From assembly GCF_003611635.1 (NCBI RefSeq), contig NZ_RAVZ01000053.1, positions 1-37,282 of the forward strand: DNA of 37,282 nt. The letters are read 5' to 3'. Every line of letters begins with the position of its first letter. Positions within the stretch are counted from its first letter, which is position 1. The stretch is from Corallococcus terminator. GTDB taxonomy: Bacteria > Myxococcota > Myxococcia > Myxococcales > Myxococcaceae. The notes under the pieces were generated by a model. That model was not told where the DNA came from. It searched no databases and worked only from the letters and a program-made list of their open reading frames with translations. Of this stretch, positions 1 to 7,404 are shown one piece after another. The translations under genes and the position numbers were made by a program.

Positions 1-157
1 GGGGCGGGAGGATCTCCTCCACGCGCATGATGTCCAGCACGTACTCCTCGTTGCCCACGAAGAAGGCGCACAGTTGCACTTCCAGCTCGTGCGCCGGAGC
101 GTCGTCGGCCGTCACGCCGCGCGGACGGCGGGCCATCAGGTTCACGGGGTCCGTCAT
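1..157 (-). CDS. CheW-like coupling protein (N-terminal part; runs off the window)
   Basis: Only the first 52 codons are inside the window. The protein opens with a short polar leader and then a CheW-domain start, around residues 22-52: strand-forming LEVQLCAFFVGNEEYVLDI followed by MRVEEILPP, the usual first beta strands and the V-x-E-I region of CheW. CheW proteins bridge chemoreceptors and the CheA kinase in the signalling array. The ATG at 155-157 overlaps the stop of the upstream cheW (ATGA), so the two are almost certainly translationally coupled. This makes two CheW-type genes in a row after cheA. The rest of the gene, and any receptor or methylation genes, lie outside the window. The family is clear; the exact role is unknown. 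Confidence 0.85.
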   Translation of the reverse strand, partial: MTDPVNLMARRPRGVTADDAPAHELEVQLCAFFVGNEEYVLDIMRVEEILPP

Positions 158-717
158 GGGGCGAGCGCCTGCTCCGGATCCAACAGGATGTAGAGCTGCG
201 AGCCCTTGCGGCCGAGCCCCGCCACGCAGTCGCGGTCTCCGCGAAGCCCCGCGGGCGACAGCTCCACCATGGACGGCTTGAGCCGCACCACGCCCGCCAC
301 CGAATCCACCCAGACGCCCGCGGGCCCGGCATCCGTCTTGAGCACCAGGATGCGCGCGGCCCGGGGCGGCAGGCCCGCGTCCGGCCCCGCCACCAACGGC
401 GGCGCGTCCGCCAGCCGCAGCCGCAGCTTGATGTCGTAGACGGGCAGCAGCTCCCCGCGCAGGTTCATCACACCCAGCAACTCCGGCTCCGAACGCGGAA
501 TCTCCGTGAGCAGCGGCACCTTGCAGATCTCCCGCACGGTGAGGATGGGCACCGCGTAGCACTCGGCCTCCAGGCGGAAGGCCAGGTACTCCGTGGGCTC
601 CTCCTCCAGGACGCGCGAGGCCAGTCCGTCGCTGCCCGCGGCGAAGTCCATGAGGCCGCTGACGTCCTCGTCCGGGCGGTAGAAGAACGCGTCGAGCAGG
701 GCTTCGAAACGGGACAC
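154..717 (-). CDS. CheW-like chemotaxis coupling protein
   Basis: A 187-residue protein with a single CheW domain from about residue 41 to the C-terminus. The opening strands (EYLAFRLEAECYAVPI), the VREI segment and the NLRGELLPVYDI block at residues 85-96 are diagnostic. CheW couples receptors to CheA. The first 40 residues are an extra leader not needed for the fold. The start chosen is GTG at 715-717, 35 bases after the cheA stop; no strong ribosome-binding site is visible, and an ATG 22 codons further in is an alternative. It is downstream of cheY and cheA and overlaps the next cheW by 4 bases, so it belongs to the same operon. Confidence 0.88.
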   Translation of the reverse strand: MSRFEALLDAFFYRPDEDVSGLMDFAAGSDGLASRVLEEEPTEYLAFRLEAECYAVPILTVREICKVPLLTEIPRSEPELLGVMNLRGELLPVYDIKLRLRLADAPPLVAGPDAGLPPRAARILVLKTDAGPAGVWVDSVAGVVRLKPSMVELSPAGLRGDRDCVAGLGRKGSQLYILLDPEQALAP

Positions 718-752
718 GCCCCGGAAGATAGCAGCCCCCCGGCACGGGTGCC

Positions 753-3086
753 TCAGGCGCGGCGTCGCTCCTGCGCGATGCCCTCTTCCAGCAATTCCGC
801 GACATCCAGCACCAGCACCGTGCGCCGGTTTCCCAGGTCGGTGGCGCCGGAGATGCCCTTGACGCCACTCAAGCGTCCGCCCAGCGGCTTGGTGACGATG
901 TCCTGCTGGCCGAACAGTTCGTCCACCGCGATGCCCAGCCGCTGCTGCGCCAGGCCCACCACCACGACGAAGTGGCGGTTCACCTCGCGCTCCGGCAGGA
1001 GGAACAGCCGCCCCAGCCGCAGGAAGGGCAGCGTCTGCCCGCGCAGGTCCAGCACCTCGCGGCGCTCCACCGTGCGGATGTCCTGGGGCTGCACGGAGAG
1101 GATTTCGAGCACGCTGTTGAGCGGCACCGCGTAGGTGCGGCCACTGACGCCCACCACCAGCGCGCGCACGATGGCCAGCGTCACCGGCAGCGTCAGGTGG
1201 AAGGCCGTGCCCTTCCCGCGCTCGCTCCACACGTCGATGATGCCGGAGAGGTTGCCCAGGTTGTTCTTCACCACGTCCAGGCCCACGCCGCGTCCGGACA
1301 GCGCGCTGACGCTGGAGCGGGTGGAGAAGCCCGGCAGGAAGATGAGGTTGAGCAGCTCGCGCCGCGTCATCTCGCTGATCTGCGACGCGGTGACGAGCCC
1401 CCGGGAGAGCGCCACCTCGCGCACCCGCGACTCGTCGATGCCGGAGCCGTCGTCGCTCACGCTGATGAGGACGTGATTGCCCTTCTGTTCAGCCCGGAGC
1501 CGCAGCAGCGCGCGCCGGGGCTTGCCCACGGACAGCCGCGCCTCCGGCCCCTCCGCGCCATGGTCGATGGCGTTGCGGATGAGGTGCATCAGCGGATCGC
1601 TCAGCTCCTCGACGATGAGCTTGTCCAGCTCCACCTCGCCGCCAGTGCTGACGAAGTCGATCTCCTTGCCCGCCTCGCGCGCGATGCGCCGCACCAGCCG
1701 CGCCAGCTTGTCGAACACCTGGCCGACCGGGACCATGCGCGCTTCGAGCAGGCCCTCCTGCAGCGCCTCCAGCTTGCGCTCCAACTGCCGCGTCTCCCGC
1801 GACAGCTCCTGACCGAACAGCTTCGACAGCGCCACCGTCCCGTCCTGCCGGGACGTCTCCGCCAGCCGCTGGAGGTTGGCCTTGATGAGCAGCAGCTCGC
1901 CCACCATGTTGATGAGCCCGTCCAGCCGGCCGATGTCCACGCGCACCGTCTGCGTGAGCGAGCGCAGCGAGGTCTCTTCCGGACGGGGGCGCCCCGCGGG
2001 CACCGGCGCGGACGCGGCGGACTGGAGCCCGAGCGTCGTGGCCGAAGGGCTCTCCACCGCCCGCATGCGCGGAGGGCTTCCCAAAGGCAGGGCCGTAACG
2101 CCAGACGACGGCGCACCGGTCAGCGCGGTGCCCGGCCCCGATGTCGCGGTGTCCACCGGCAGCAGCGGCCGTGTCTCGCCTGCCTCCAGCGCCAGCGGCT
2201 GGGAGCGCGGCCCCTTCTTCTTGCGCTTCGCACGGGGCGCGGTGACGGGCCCGGTGTCAGGGGTTTCGGAAGGCGGGGGCGCCGCGTCCGGCGAACGGGG
2301 CAGGTCGAAGGCGGGGCCGTCCTCACCGTCCTGCGGCGGGCGCACGGCCAGCGGCTCCAGCTCCGCGGGCGTGCCCTGGAGGCCCGCCTCCAGCTCCTGG
2401 GCGGACACCTTCGCGCCGAAGATGAGGTCGAACGCGATGCCGGTCGCGCCACCGGGGCGCGATGAGGGCAGCGTGCTGATGACCTCGCCCAGGGGCTTGA
2501 GCCGCGCGTTGAGGTCCGCGAGTCCCTTGTCGAAGTCGGAGAGGTCGAACGCGGCGCGCACCCGCCACAGTGCCACCCCGCGCCGCACGTTCTCGCGCAG
2601 CCGGTGCTCTTCGTATTCGGTGAAGACGGCGCGCACGGAGGCGTCCAGCTCCAGCCGCTCCAGCGGATCCTCTTCCACGACGGGCGGCGGCGAACCCATG
2701 CGCGCCAGCCGGTCCTCCATGGCCCGGGTGCGCCGGGTGAGGTCCTCGCCCTCCTCGCCCCGCGACGTCTCCCCGAGCAGCGACTGGAAGGTGTCCAGCG
2801 CGTCCACCAGCGCGTCCAGCACCTGGTCGTCCAGCGTCAGCCGGCCCAACCTGAGGCGGTCGAGCAGGTCCTCCGCCGCGTGCGCGAGCTGGGTGATGCG
2901 CTCCTGGCCGAAGAGCCCCGACAGGCCCTTGAGCGAGTGCGCCGCGCGGAAGATGCCGTTGATGTGCTCCGGATCCGCCTCCTGGTCGCGGGCCTCGTCG
3001 AGCGCGAGCAGATCGCGGCCCAGCGCGTCGAGGATCTCCGTGGCCTCGGCGACGAACTCCGCCAGCGCCTTGCCTCCGGGCGTCAC
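753..3086 (-). CDS. cheA: Chemotaxis histidine kinase CheA
   Basis: A 777-residue CheA-type kinase that phosphorylates CheY-like regulators in response to receptor signals. Domains in order: an Hpt domain with the phospho-accepting His50 in AAHSLKGLSG; a poorly conserved middle domain (about 145-245); a Pro/Ala/Ser-rich linker (about 246-375); a dimerisation helix pair (about 380-475, with LINMVGELLL); an HATPase domain with the N box around HLIRNAIDHG (501-510), the DDGSGI box (545-550) and the GRGVGLD box (598-604); and a C-terminal CheW-like domain (about 635-777). All catalytic motifs are intact. The ATG overlaps the stop of the cheY-like gene by 4 bases. The long linker is typical of myxobacterial CheA proteins. 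Which of the several chemosensory systems of the organism this belongs to cannot be told from the window. Confidence 0.95.
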   Translation of the reverse strand: MTPGGKALAEFVAEATEILDALGRDLLALDEARDQEADPEHINGIFRAAHSLKGLSGLFGQERITQLAHAAEDLLDRLRLGRLTLDDQVLDALVDALDTFQSLLGETSRGEEGEDLTRRTRAMEDRLARMGSPPPVVEEDPLERLELDASVRAVFTEYEEHRLRENVRRGVALWRVRAAFDLSDFDKGLADLNARLKPLGEVISTLPSSRPGGATGIAFDLIFGAKVSAQELEAGLQGTPAELEPLAVRPPQDGEDGPAFDLPRSPDAAPPPSETPDTGPVTAPRAKRKKKGPRSQPLALEAGETRPLLPVDTATSGPGTALTGAPSSGVTALPLGSPPRMRAVESPSATTLGLQSAASAPVPAGRPRPEETSLRSLTQTVRVDIGRLDGLINMVGELLLIKANLQRLAETSRQDGTVALSKLFGQELSRETRQLERKLEALQEGLLEARMVPVGQVFDKLARLVRRIAREAGKEIDFVSTGGEVELDKLIVEELSDPLMHLIRNAIDHGAEGPEARLSVGKPRRALLRLRAEQKGNHVLISVSDDGSGIDESRVREVALSRGLVTASQISEMTRRELLNLIFLPGFSTRSSVSALSGRGVGLDVVKNNLGNLSGIIDVWSERGKGTAFHLTLPVTLAIVRALVVGVSGRTYAVPLNSVLEILSVQPQDIRTVERREVLDLRGQTLPFLRLGRLFLLPEREVNRHFVVVVGLAQQRLGIAVDELFGQQDIVTKPLGGRLSGVKGISGATDLGNRRTVLVLDVAELLEEGIAQERRRA

Positions 3087-3457
3087 AGCGGCTTCAGGAA
3101 GCGCCGCAGGAGCGCCTCCAGGTCCTCCGGCTGGAACGGCTTCACCAGGTAGCCCGCCGCCCCCAGCGCCATCCCCCGGGTGCGGTCCTGTTCACGCCCC
3201 TCGGTGGTGATGATGATGAGCGGCACGTCCCGGTAGTTGGGGTTCTTCTTGACGAAGTTGATGAGTTCCAGCCCGTTGATGTCGGGCATGTTGATGTCGG
3301 TGATGATGAGGTCGAAGCGCTGACGGGGCAGCAGCTTCAGCGCCTCGAAGCCGCTGGCGGTGGCGACGGCCTCGATGCCGTCCACGGACTCCACGGCCGC
3401 GGCGATGTGCTCGCGCGACACCTTGGAGTCCTCGACAATCAGCACCTTGAACTTCAT
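3083..3457 (-). CDS. CheY-like single-domain response regulator
   Basis: A 124-residue receiver domain with no output domain. The acidic pair (E9, D10), the phospho-accepting Asp54 in IITDINMPDINGLEL, the Thr-Thr at 84-85 and Lys106 in GYLVKPFQPED are all in the expected places. It is the likely phosphorylation target of the CheA encoded next, with which it overlaps by 4 bases (ATGA). The start at 3457 is preferred over an in-frame upstream start at 3517 because the domain begins directly with MKFKVLIVED and a GAGG lies about 10 bases upstream. It is the first gene of the visible chemosensory operon. Confidence 0.9.
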   Translation of the reverse strand: MKFKVLIVEDSKVSREHIAAAVESVDGIEAVATASGFEALKLLPRQRFDLIITDINMPDINGLELINFVKKNPNYRDVPLIIITTEGREQDRTRGMALGAAGYLVKPFQPEDLEALLRRFLKPL

Positions 3458-3513
3458 CGCGCGCACGCCTCGGAGGTCGGATGCTACCAGAACCCCCGCC
3501 CGGACGCAGGACG

Positions 3514-4005
3514 TCACCCCTTGCGGGATGACAGCGACCCGACAAGCCCCTTGTCCGCGAGCAGGGACACCCGGGCGCCCTTGAAGGCCGGTAGGAACTG
3601 CTTCTGGTACGCCTCCGCCCGCGCCGCGTCGCTCAGGCCCGTGCTCCCGGGGACCTCCAGCGCCACCGACTCCACCTTCGCGCGGCTCAACACCTTCGCC
3701 GCGCCGGACAGGGCCTCACCCAGCGCGGCCGCGTCCAGGCGCTTTCGAGACCCCAGGCCCACCACGAAGATGCGCGGCACGGAGAACTTCCCGTCCGAGG
3801 GCAACAGGAGCCAGTCGTCCTTCACGCCGGTGAAGAAGCCACCCTGGAGCACCCGGGACAGGACACCGCACAGCCGCCAGTCCACGTAGCCCGCGGTGGA
3901 GGGCAGCGGCCGGTCGTCCTCGGCCACGAAGAGGCACAGGGCGTCCACCCCGGCCAGTGCGTCCAGGCCCTCCAGGCCCACGTCCAGGGTGGTCGTCTGG
4001 CTCAC
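3514..4005 (-). CDS. Stand-alone domain resembling the N-terminus of M17 leucyl aminopeptidase
   Basis: A 163-residue protein whose pattern follows the non-catalytic N-terminal (macro-like) domain of cytosolic leucyl aminopeptidases: an early strand DALCLFVAEDDRP, a central VPRIFVVGLGSRKRLDAAAL segment and a helix ALGEALSGAAKVL. The catalytic metal-binding peptidase domain that should follow is absent; the gene stops near the end of the N-domain. It therefore cannot be a peptidase by itself and may bind a ligand or nucleic acid, as some M17 N-domains do. Its ATG overlaps the nusB stop by 4 bases, so it is co-transcribed with ribH-nusB. The domain assignment is by eye from the pattern; the function is unknown. 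Confidence 0.72.
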   Translation of the reverse strand: MSQTTTLDVGLEGLDALAGVDALCLFVAEDDRPLPSTAGYVDWRLCGVLSRVLQGGFFTGVKDDWLLLPSDGKFSVPRIFVVGLGSRKRLDAAALGEALSGAAKVLSRAKVESVALEVPGSTGLSDAARAEAYQKQFLPAFKGARVSLLADKGLVGSLSSRKG

Positions 4006-4424
4006 GGCTTCCCGAGCGCCACCGCGACGCGGTCCAGGAGGCCGTTGACGAAGGCGCTCGACTCCTCCGTGCCGAAGTTCTTCCCCAGCTCCACCGCCTC
4101 GTTGATGGTCACCTTGCGGGGGATGTCCGGGCGGTACTTCAGCTCGAAGATGCCCAGCCGCAGCACGTTGCGGTCGATGCGGGACATGCGGTCCAGGCGC
4201 CAGTTGTGGCTGTGGCGTTCGATGAGCGCGTCGATCTCCTCGCGGTGGGCCTGCACCCCGTCGACGATCTCCTTGGCGAACTTCACCGCGTCCGGTTCCG
4301 GCTTGCCGTCATCCGCGGAGGCGGCCCACGCCGAATCCAGGGCATCCCGGGCGGCGCCCTGGGCCATGTCCAACTGAAAGAGCGCCTGCAACGCCCGCTC
4401 TCGTGCCGTTCTGCGCGCGCCCAT
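4002..4424 (-). CDS. nusB: Transcription antitermination factor NusB
   Basis: A 140-residue NusB. It opens with the family's RRTARERALQALFQLDMA helix and contains IDALIERHSHNWRLDRMSRIDRNVLRLGIFEL and the C-terminal NEAVELGKNFGTEESSAFVNGLLD core (quoted here only as landmarks). NusB pairs with NusE (S10) at boxA RNA to allow antitermination of rRNA operons. The gene starts 4 bases after the ribH stop; a GGAAGGG ribosome-binding site lies inside the end of ribH. The ribH-nusB order is one of the most conserved gene pairs in bacteria and supports both calls. Confidence 0.96.
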   Translation of the reverse strand: MGARRTARERALQALFQLDMAQGAARDALDSAWAASADDGKPEPDAVKFAKEIVDGVQAHREEIDALIERHSHNWRLDRMSRIDRNVLRLGIFELKYRPDIPRKVTINEAVELGKNFGTEESSAFVNGLLDRVAVALGKP

Positions 4425-4428
4425 GCGG

Positions 4429-4929
4429 TCAGCCCTTCCGTTCGGCGGCGGTCATCCGCGCGAAGAGATTGACCATCTCGATGCAGGCCACAGCGGCCTC
4501 CGCGCCCTTGTTGCCCGCCTTCACGCCCGCACGGTCGATGGCCTGCTCCACGGTATCGCACGTGAGGACGCCGAACGTCACCGCCGCCGGCTTCGGACCC
4601 GCCGCCGCGCTGAACGCCACCGAACCCACGCCCTTGGCGCACTCGCCCGCCACGTAGTCGAAGTGGGGGGTGCCGCCGCGAATCACCGCGCCCAGGATGA
4701 CGAGGCCCGCGTACTGGCCGCCTTCCGCCACGCGCCGGGTGAGGCCGGGCAGCTCATACGTGCCGGGGCAGCGGTACACGTCGATGGCGTCGTCCTTCAC
4801 GCCATGGCGCACCAGCGTGTCCACGGCGCCCTTCAGCAGCTCCTCCGTGATGAAGCTGTTGAACCGGGACACGCAGATGGCGAACCGGCCCTGGGGGGGG
4901 AGGAAATCCCCTTCGAAATAGCGAGGCAT
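4429..4929 (-). CDS. ribH: 6,7-dimethyl-8-ribityllumazine synthase
   Basis: A 166-residue lumazine synthase, which condenses 5-amino-6-ribitylaminouracil with 3,4-dihydroxy-2-butanone 4-phosphate, the penultimate step of riboflavin synthesis. Landmarks are the FAICVSRFNSFITEELL substrate-binding start, GTYELPG, and GAVIRGGTPHFDYVAGE, which carries the catalytic His. Length is normal for the family, which forms large hollow capsids in many bacteria. The ATG at 4929 has an AAGGAG ribosome-binding site 7-8 bases upstream. The 83-base gap to ribE is the place where ribBA often sits in other genomes; it is missing here. Confidence 0.96.
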   Translation of the reverse strand: MPRYFEGDFLPPQGRFAICVSRFNSFITEELLKGAVDTLVRHGVKDDAIDVYRCPGTYELPGLTRRVAEGGQYAGLVILGAVIRGGTPHFDYVAGECAKGVGSVAFSAAAGPKPAAVTFGVLTCDTVEQAIDRAGVKAGNKGAEAAVACIEMVNLFARMTAAERKG

Positions 4930-5012
4930 GGCGCGCTCCTTACACCACCCCGCCCCCCGGCGTCTGCACGGGGTTTGCCGCACCGCGCCCCACCCGGAAT
5001 CCGGGGCCTTCC

Positions 5013-5675
5013 CTACCCGCGCGGGGTGAAGCCCGCCGCCCGCACCACGGCCTCCGTCAGGCCCTTGCCCTGGGCACCCTCCGGGGCGCCCCTGAGGGCG
5101 AACAGCCGGGCCACGTACTTGCCAATGAGGTCGCCCTCCAGGTTCACCTGGGCGCCGGGGCCCTTGGCGTGCAGCGTGGTGCGCTCCTGCGTCTCCGGAA
5201 TGAGCTGCACCCGGAAGCGGTCCGCCTCCACCGCGTTCACCGTGAGGCTGATGCCGTCGATGGTCACCGAGCCCTTGTCGATGAAGCAGGGCGCCAGCTC
5301 CGGGGGCAGCCGGAACACCATCACCCACGAGCCCCCTTCCGCGTACGTCTCCAGCACCTCGCTGACGGCGTCCACGTGGCCCGACACCAGGTGGCCTCCC
5401 AGCCGGTCCCCCAGCGCCAGGGCCCGCTCCAGGTTCACCTTGTCCCCCGAGCGCCGGGCGCCCAGCGTGGTGCGCCGCAGCGTCTCCGGCGCGGCCTGCA
5501 CGCGGAAGGTGTCCCCGCCCTTCTCCACGACGGTGAGGCACGCGCCGTCCACGGCGATGGATTCCCCCAGCGCGAACGCTTCCGCGCCCAGCGAGGTCCG
5601 AATCCACACGTCCGTCATGCCCCCGGGGACGATGCGGGTGATGGTGCCAGTGTCCTGGATGAGGCCGGTGAACAT
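5013..5675 (-). CDS. ribE: Riboflavin synthase alpha subunit
   Basis: A 220-residue riboflavin synthase made of two tandem lumazine-binding barrels. The first begins with the family's MFTGLIQDTG start and includes ESIAVDGACLTV; the second begins around HLVSGHVDAV (about residue 94) and includes KGSVTIDGISLTVN. The enzyme dismutates two molecules of 6,7-dimethyl-8-ribityllumazine to riboflavin and the diaminouracil precursor. It lies 41 bases after ribD and 83 bases before ribH in the same direction. No clear ribosome-binding site is visible before the ATG, but the conserved N-terminus leaves little doubt about the start. Confidence 0.96.
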   Translation of the reverse strand: MFTGLIQDTGTITRIVPGGMTDVWIRTSLGAEAFALGESIAVDGACLTVVEKGGDTFRVQAAPETLRRTTLGARRSGDKVNLERALALGDRLGGHLVSGHVDAVSEVLETYAEGGSWVMVFRLPPELAPCFIDKGSVTIDGISLTVNAVEADRFRVQLIPETQERTTLHAKGPGAQVNLEGDLIGKYVARLFALRGAPEGAQGKGLTEAVVRAAGFTPRG

Positions 5676-5716
5676 GGCCGGATTCTATAACGGGAGCGAG
5701 GGGCCGGCGCTGGCCT

Positions 5717-6880
5717 TCAGAGCAGGGCGCGCAACAGGACGTCGTCGCCCACCTTCTCCACCTTCAGGTCCTTCACCGCCAGGGCCTGGTCCATGTCCTT
5801 CACGCCCAGCTCGCCCGCCCACGACAGGCCCCCGGCGCCCACCAGCTTGGGCGCGAGGAACAGGTCGAGCGAATCCGCCAGCCGCTCGCGAATCAGCGTG
5901 CCGTACAGGCCCGCGCCGCCCTCCACCAGCACGTGGTTGAGCCCCTCCTTCGCGATGCGGCGCAGGACGGCCTTCAGGTCCACCCGGTCCTGCTTCGCCC
6001 TCACGTGCCAGACCTCCACGCCCTGCGCCAGGAAGCGCCGCGCCTTGCGCCCGTCCGGATCCTCCAGCGTGGCGATGATGGTGCGCGCGGGACTGCGCTG
6101 GGTGAAGACGGTGTGCGTCGGGGACAGCTTGAGGTGCGAGTCCACCACCACGCGCACGGGGTCCTTGCCTCCACCGCCGGGCAGCCGGGTGGTGAGGCGG
6201 GGGTCGTCCAGGCGCACGGTGTTCGCGCCCACCAGGATGGCGTCCACCTGGTCGCGCAGCTTGTGCACCCAGTTGAGCGCGGCTTCTCCCGTCACCCAGC
6301 GCGAGCTTCCATTCACCGCGGCCAGCTTCCCATCCAGCGTGGAGGCGGCCTTGAGCGTCACCCATGGCAGGCCGGTGCGCATGACCTTGAAGAAGGGCCG
6401 GTTGAGCGCGTCCGCCTCCTCCTTGAGGACGTGCGTCACCACCGCCACGCCGCCGCGCTTGAGCCGGTTGAGGCCCTTGCCGCTCACCAGGGGGTTGGGG
6501 TCCGACGACGCGCTGAACACGCGCCGCACGCCGGCCTCCAGCACCGCGAGGCTGCACGGAGGGGTGCGCCCGTAGTGGTCGCACGGCTCCAGCGTCGTGT
6601 AGAGGTCCGCGCCCCGCGCCTTCGAGCCGGCGGCCTCCAGGGCCACCACCTCCGCGTGCGCCGTGCCGGCCTTCTTGTGGTGGCCGCGCGCGATGATGCG
6701 CCCGCCCTTCACCAGCACCGCCCCGACGACGGGGTTGGGGCTGGTGCGGCCCAGGCCCTTGGCGGCCTCCTCCAGCGCGATGCGCATGAAGAATTCGGCC
6801 ACCGCATGGTCGAAGTCCGCCGCGCGTTTCGCCCGGGGCGTCTTCGCCGCCTGCAACCGTCCCCGCGTGAGCAAGCGCAT
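5717..6880 (-). CDS. ribD: Bifunctional pyrimidine deaminase/reductase RibD
   Basis: A 387-residue two-domain riboflavin enzyme. The N-terminal deaminase carries the zinc site: His75-Ala-Glu77 and Cys100/Cys109 in TLEPCDHYGRTPPC. The C-terminal reductase (about 170-387) has VTLKAASTLDGKLA, VGANTVRLDDPRLT and LVEGGAGLYG. It deaminates and then reduces the first committed pyrimidine intermediate. About 30 residues precede the usual family start near MRIALEEAAKGLG (residue 32). The longer start is kept because GAAGGG lies just upstream of the ATG at 6880 and none is seen before residue 32, but the shorter start is possible. It is 10 bases from nrdR. Confidence 0.94.
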   Translation of the reverse strand: MRLLTRGRLQAAKTPRAKRAADFDHAVAEFFMRIALEEAAKGLGRTSPNPVVGAVLVKGGRIIARGHHKKAGTAHAEVVALEAAGSKARGADLYTTLEPCDHYGRTPPCSLAVLEAGVRRVFSASSDPNPLVSGKGLNRLKRGGVAVVTHVLKEEADALNRPFFKVMRTGLPWVTLKAASTLDGKLAAVNGSSRWVTGEAALNWVHKLRDQVDAILVGANTVRLDDPRLTTRLPGGGGKDPVRVVVDSHLKLSPTHTVFTQRSPARTIIATLEDPDGRKARRFLAQGVEVWHVRAKQDRVDLKAVLRRIAKEGLNHVLVEGGAGLYGTLIRERLADSLDLFLAPKLVGAGGLSWAGELGVKDMDQALAVKDLKVEKVGDDVLLRALL

Positions 6881-6890
6881 ACCGCCCTTC

Positions 6891-7394
6891 CTAACCGTCC
6901 TTGGGCGGAGTCGAAGGCGGCTTCACCTTGCGCTCGCGCTCCTGGTCCTCGAGCAGGTCCTTCAGCTCGTGCATGAACTCGGAGATGTCCCGGAAGCTGC
7001 GGTACACGGACGCGAAGCGCACGTACGCCACCTCATCCAGTTGCTGCAACCGCCGCATCACGTGCTCGCCAATGGAGGACGAGGGCACTTCCTTCTCCCC
7101 CATCCCCTGGAGCATCCGCTCGATGTCCTCCACCGTCTGCTCCAACTGCGCGGCGGACACCGGGCGCTTCTCGCAGGCCTTCTTCAGGCCGTTGAGCATC
7201 TTCTCCCGGTCGAACGCCTCGCGCCGCCCGTCCTTCTTCACGATGAGCGGGTAGAGCTCCTCCACCCGCTCGTACGTGGTGAAGCGGCGCTTGCAGGCCA
7301 GGCACTCGCGCCGCCGTCGGATGACGGAGCCCTCATGCGACTCTCGCGAGTCGATGACCTTGTTCTCCGCGTCCTGACAGAAGGGGCAGCGCAC
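6891..7394 (-). CDS. nrdR: Transcriptional repressor NrdR
   Basis: A 167-residue NrdR, the nucleotide-sensing repressor of ribonucleotide reductase genes. It has the N-terminal zinc ribbon (Cys3, Cys6, Cys31, Cys34, with [17 protein letters not shown]) followed by an ATP-cone (about 48-138). Start is GTG at 7392-7394, fixed by the zinc ribbon at the extreme N-terminus; no strong ribosome-binding site is visible, and expression probably depends on coupling with glyA, whose stop is 10 bases upstream. The glyA-nrdR-ribD order is common in deltaproteobacteria and supports the call. The C-terminal 20 residues are charged and Pro-rich. Confidence 0.96.
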   Translation of the reverse strand: MRCPFCQDAENKVIDSRESHEGSVIRRRRECLACKRRFTTYERVEELYPLIVKKDGRREAFDREKMLNGLKKACEKRPVSAAQLEQTVEDIERMLQGMGEKEVPSSSIGEHVMRRLQQLDEVAYVRFASVYRSFRDISEFMHELKDLLEDQERERKVKPPSTPPKDG

Positions 7395-7404
7395 GGGGGG
7401 CGGG

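Noticed and set aside
972-2465. Long rightward reading frame of nearly 500 codons opposite cheA
   Set aside because: It runs antisense to a fully motif-supported CheA; its composition (Arg, His, Ala, Gln) is the usual shadow of high-GC coding. The same applies to the other long antisense frames opposite phoR, the ClC gene and the pst genes.
5676-5716. TATAGAAT between ribD and ribE as a promoter -10
   Set aside because: No suitable -35 lies 16-18 bases upstream, and the genes are closely spaced in one operon.
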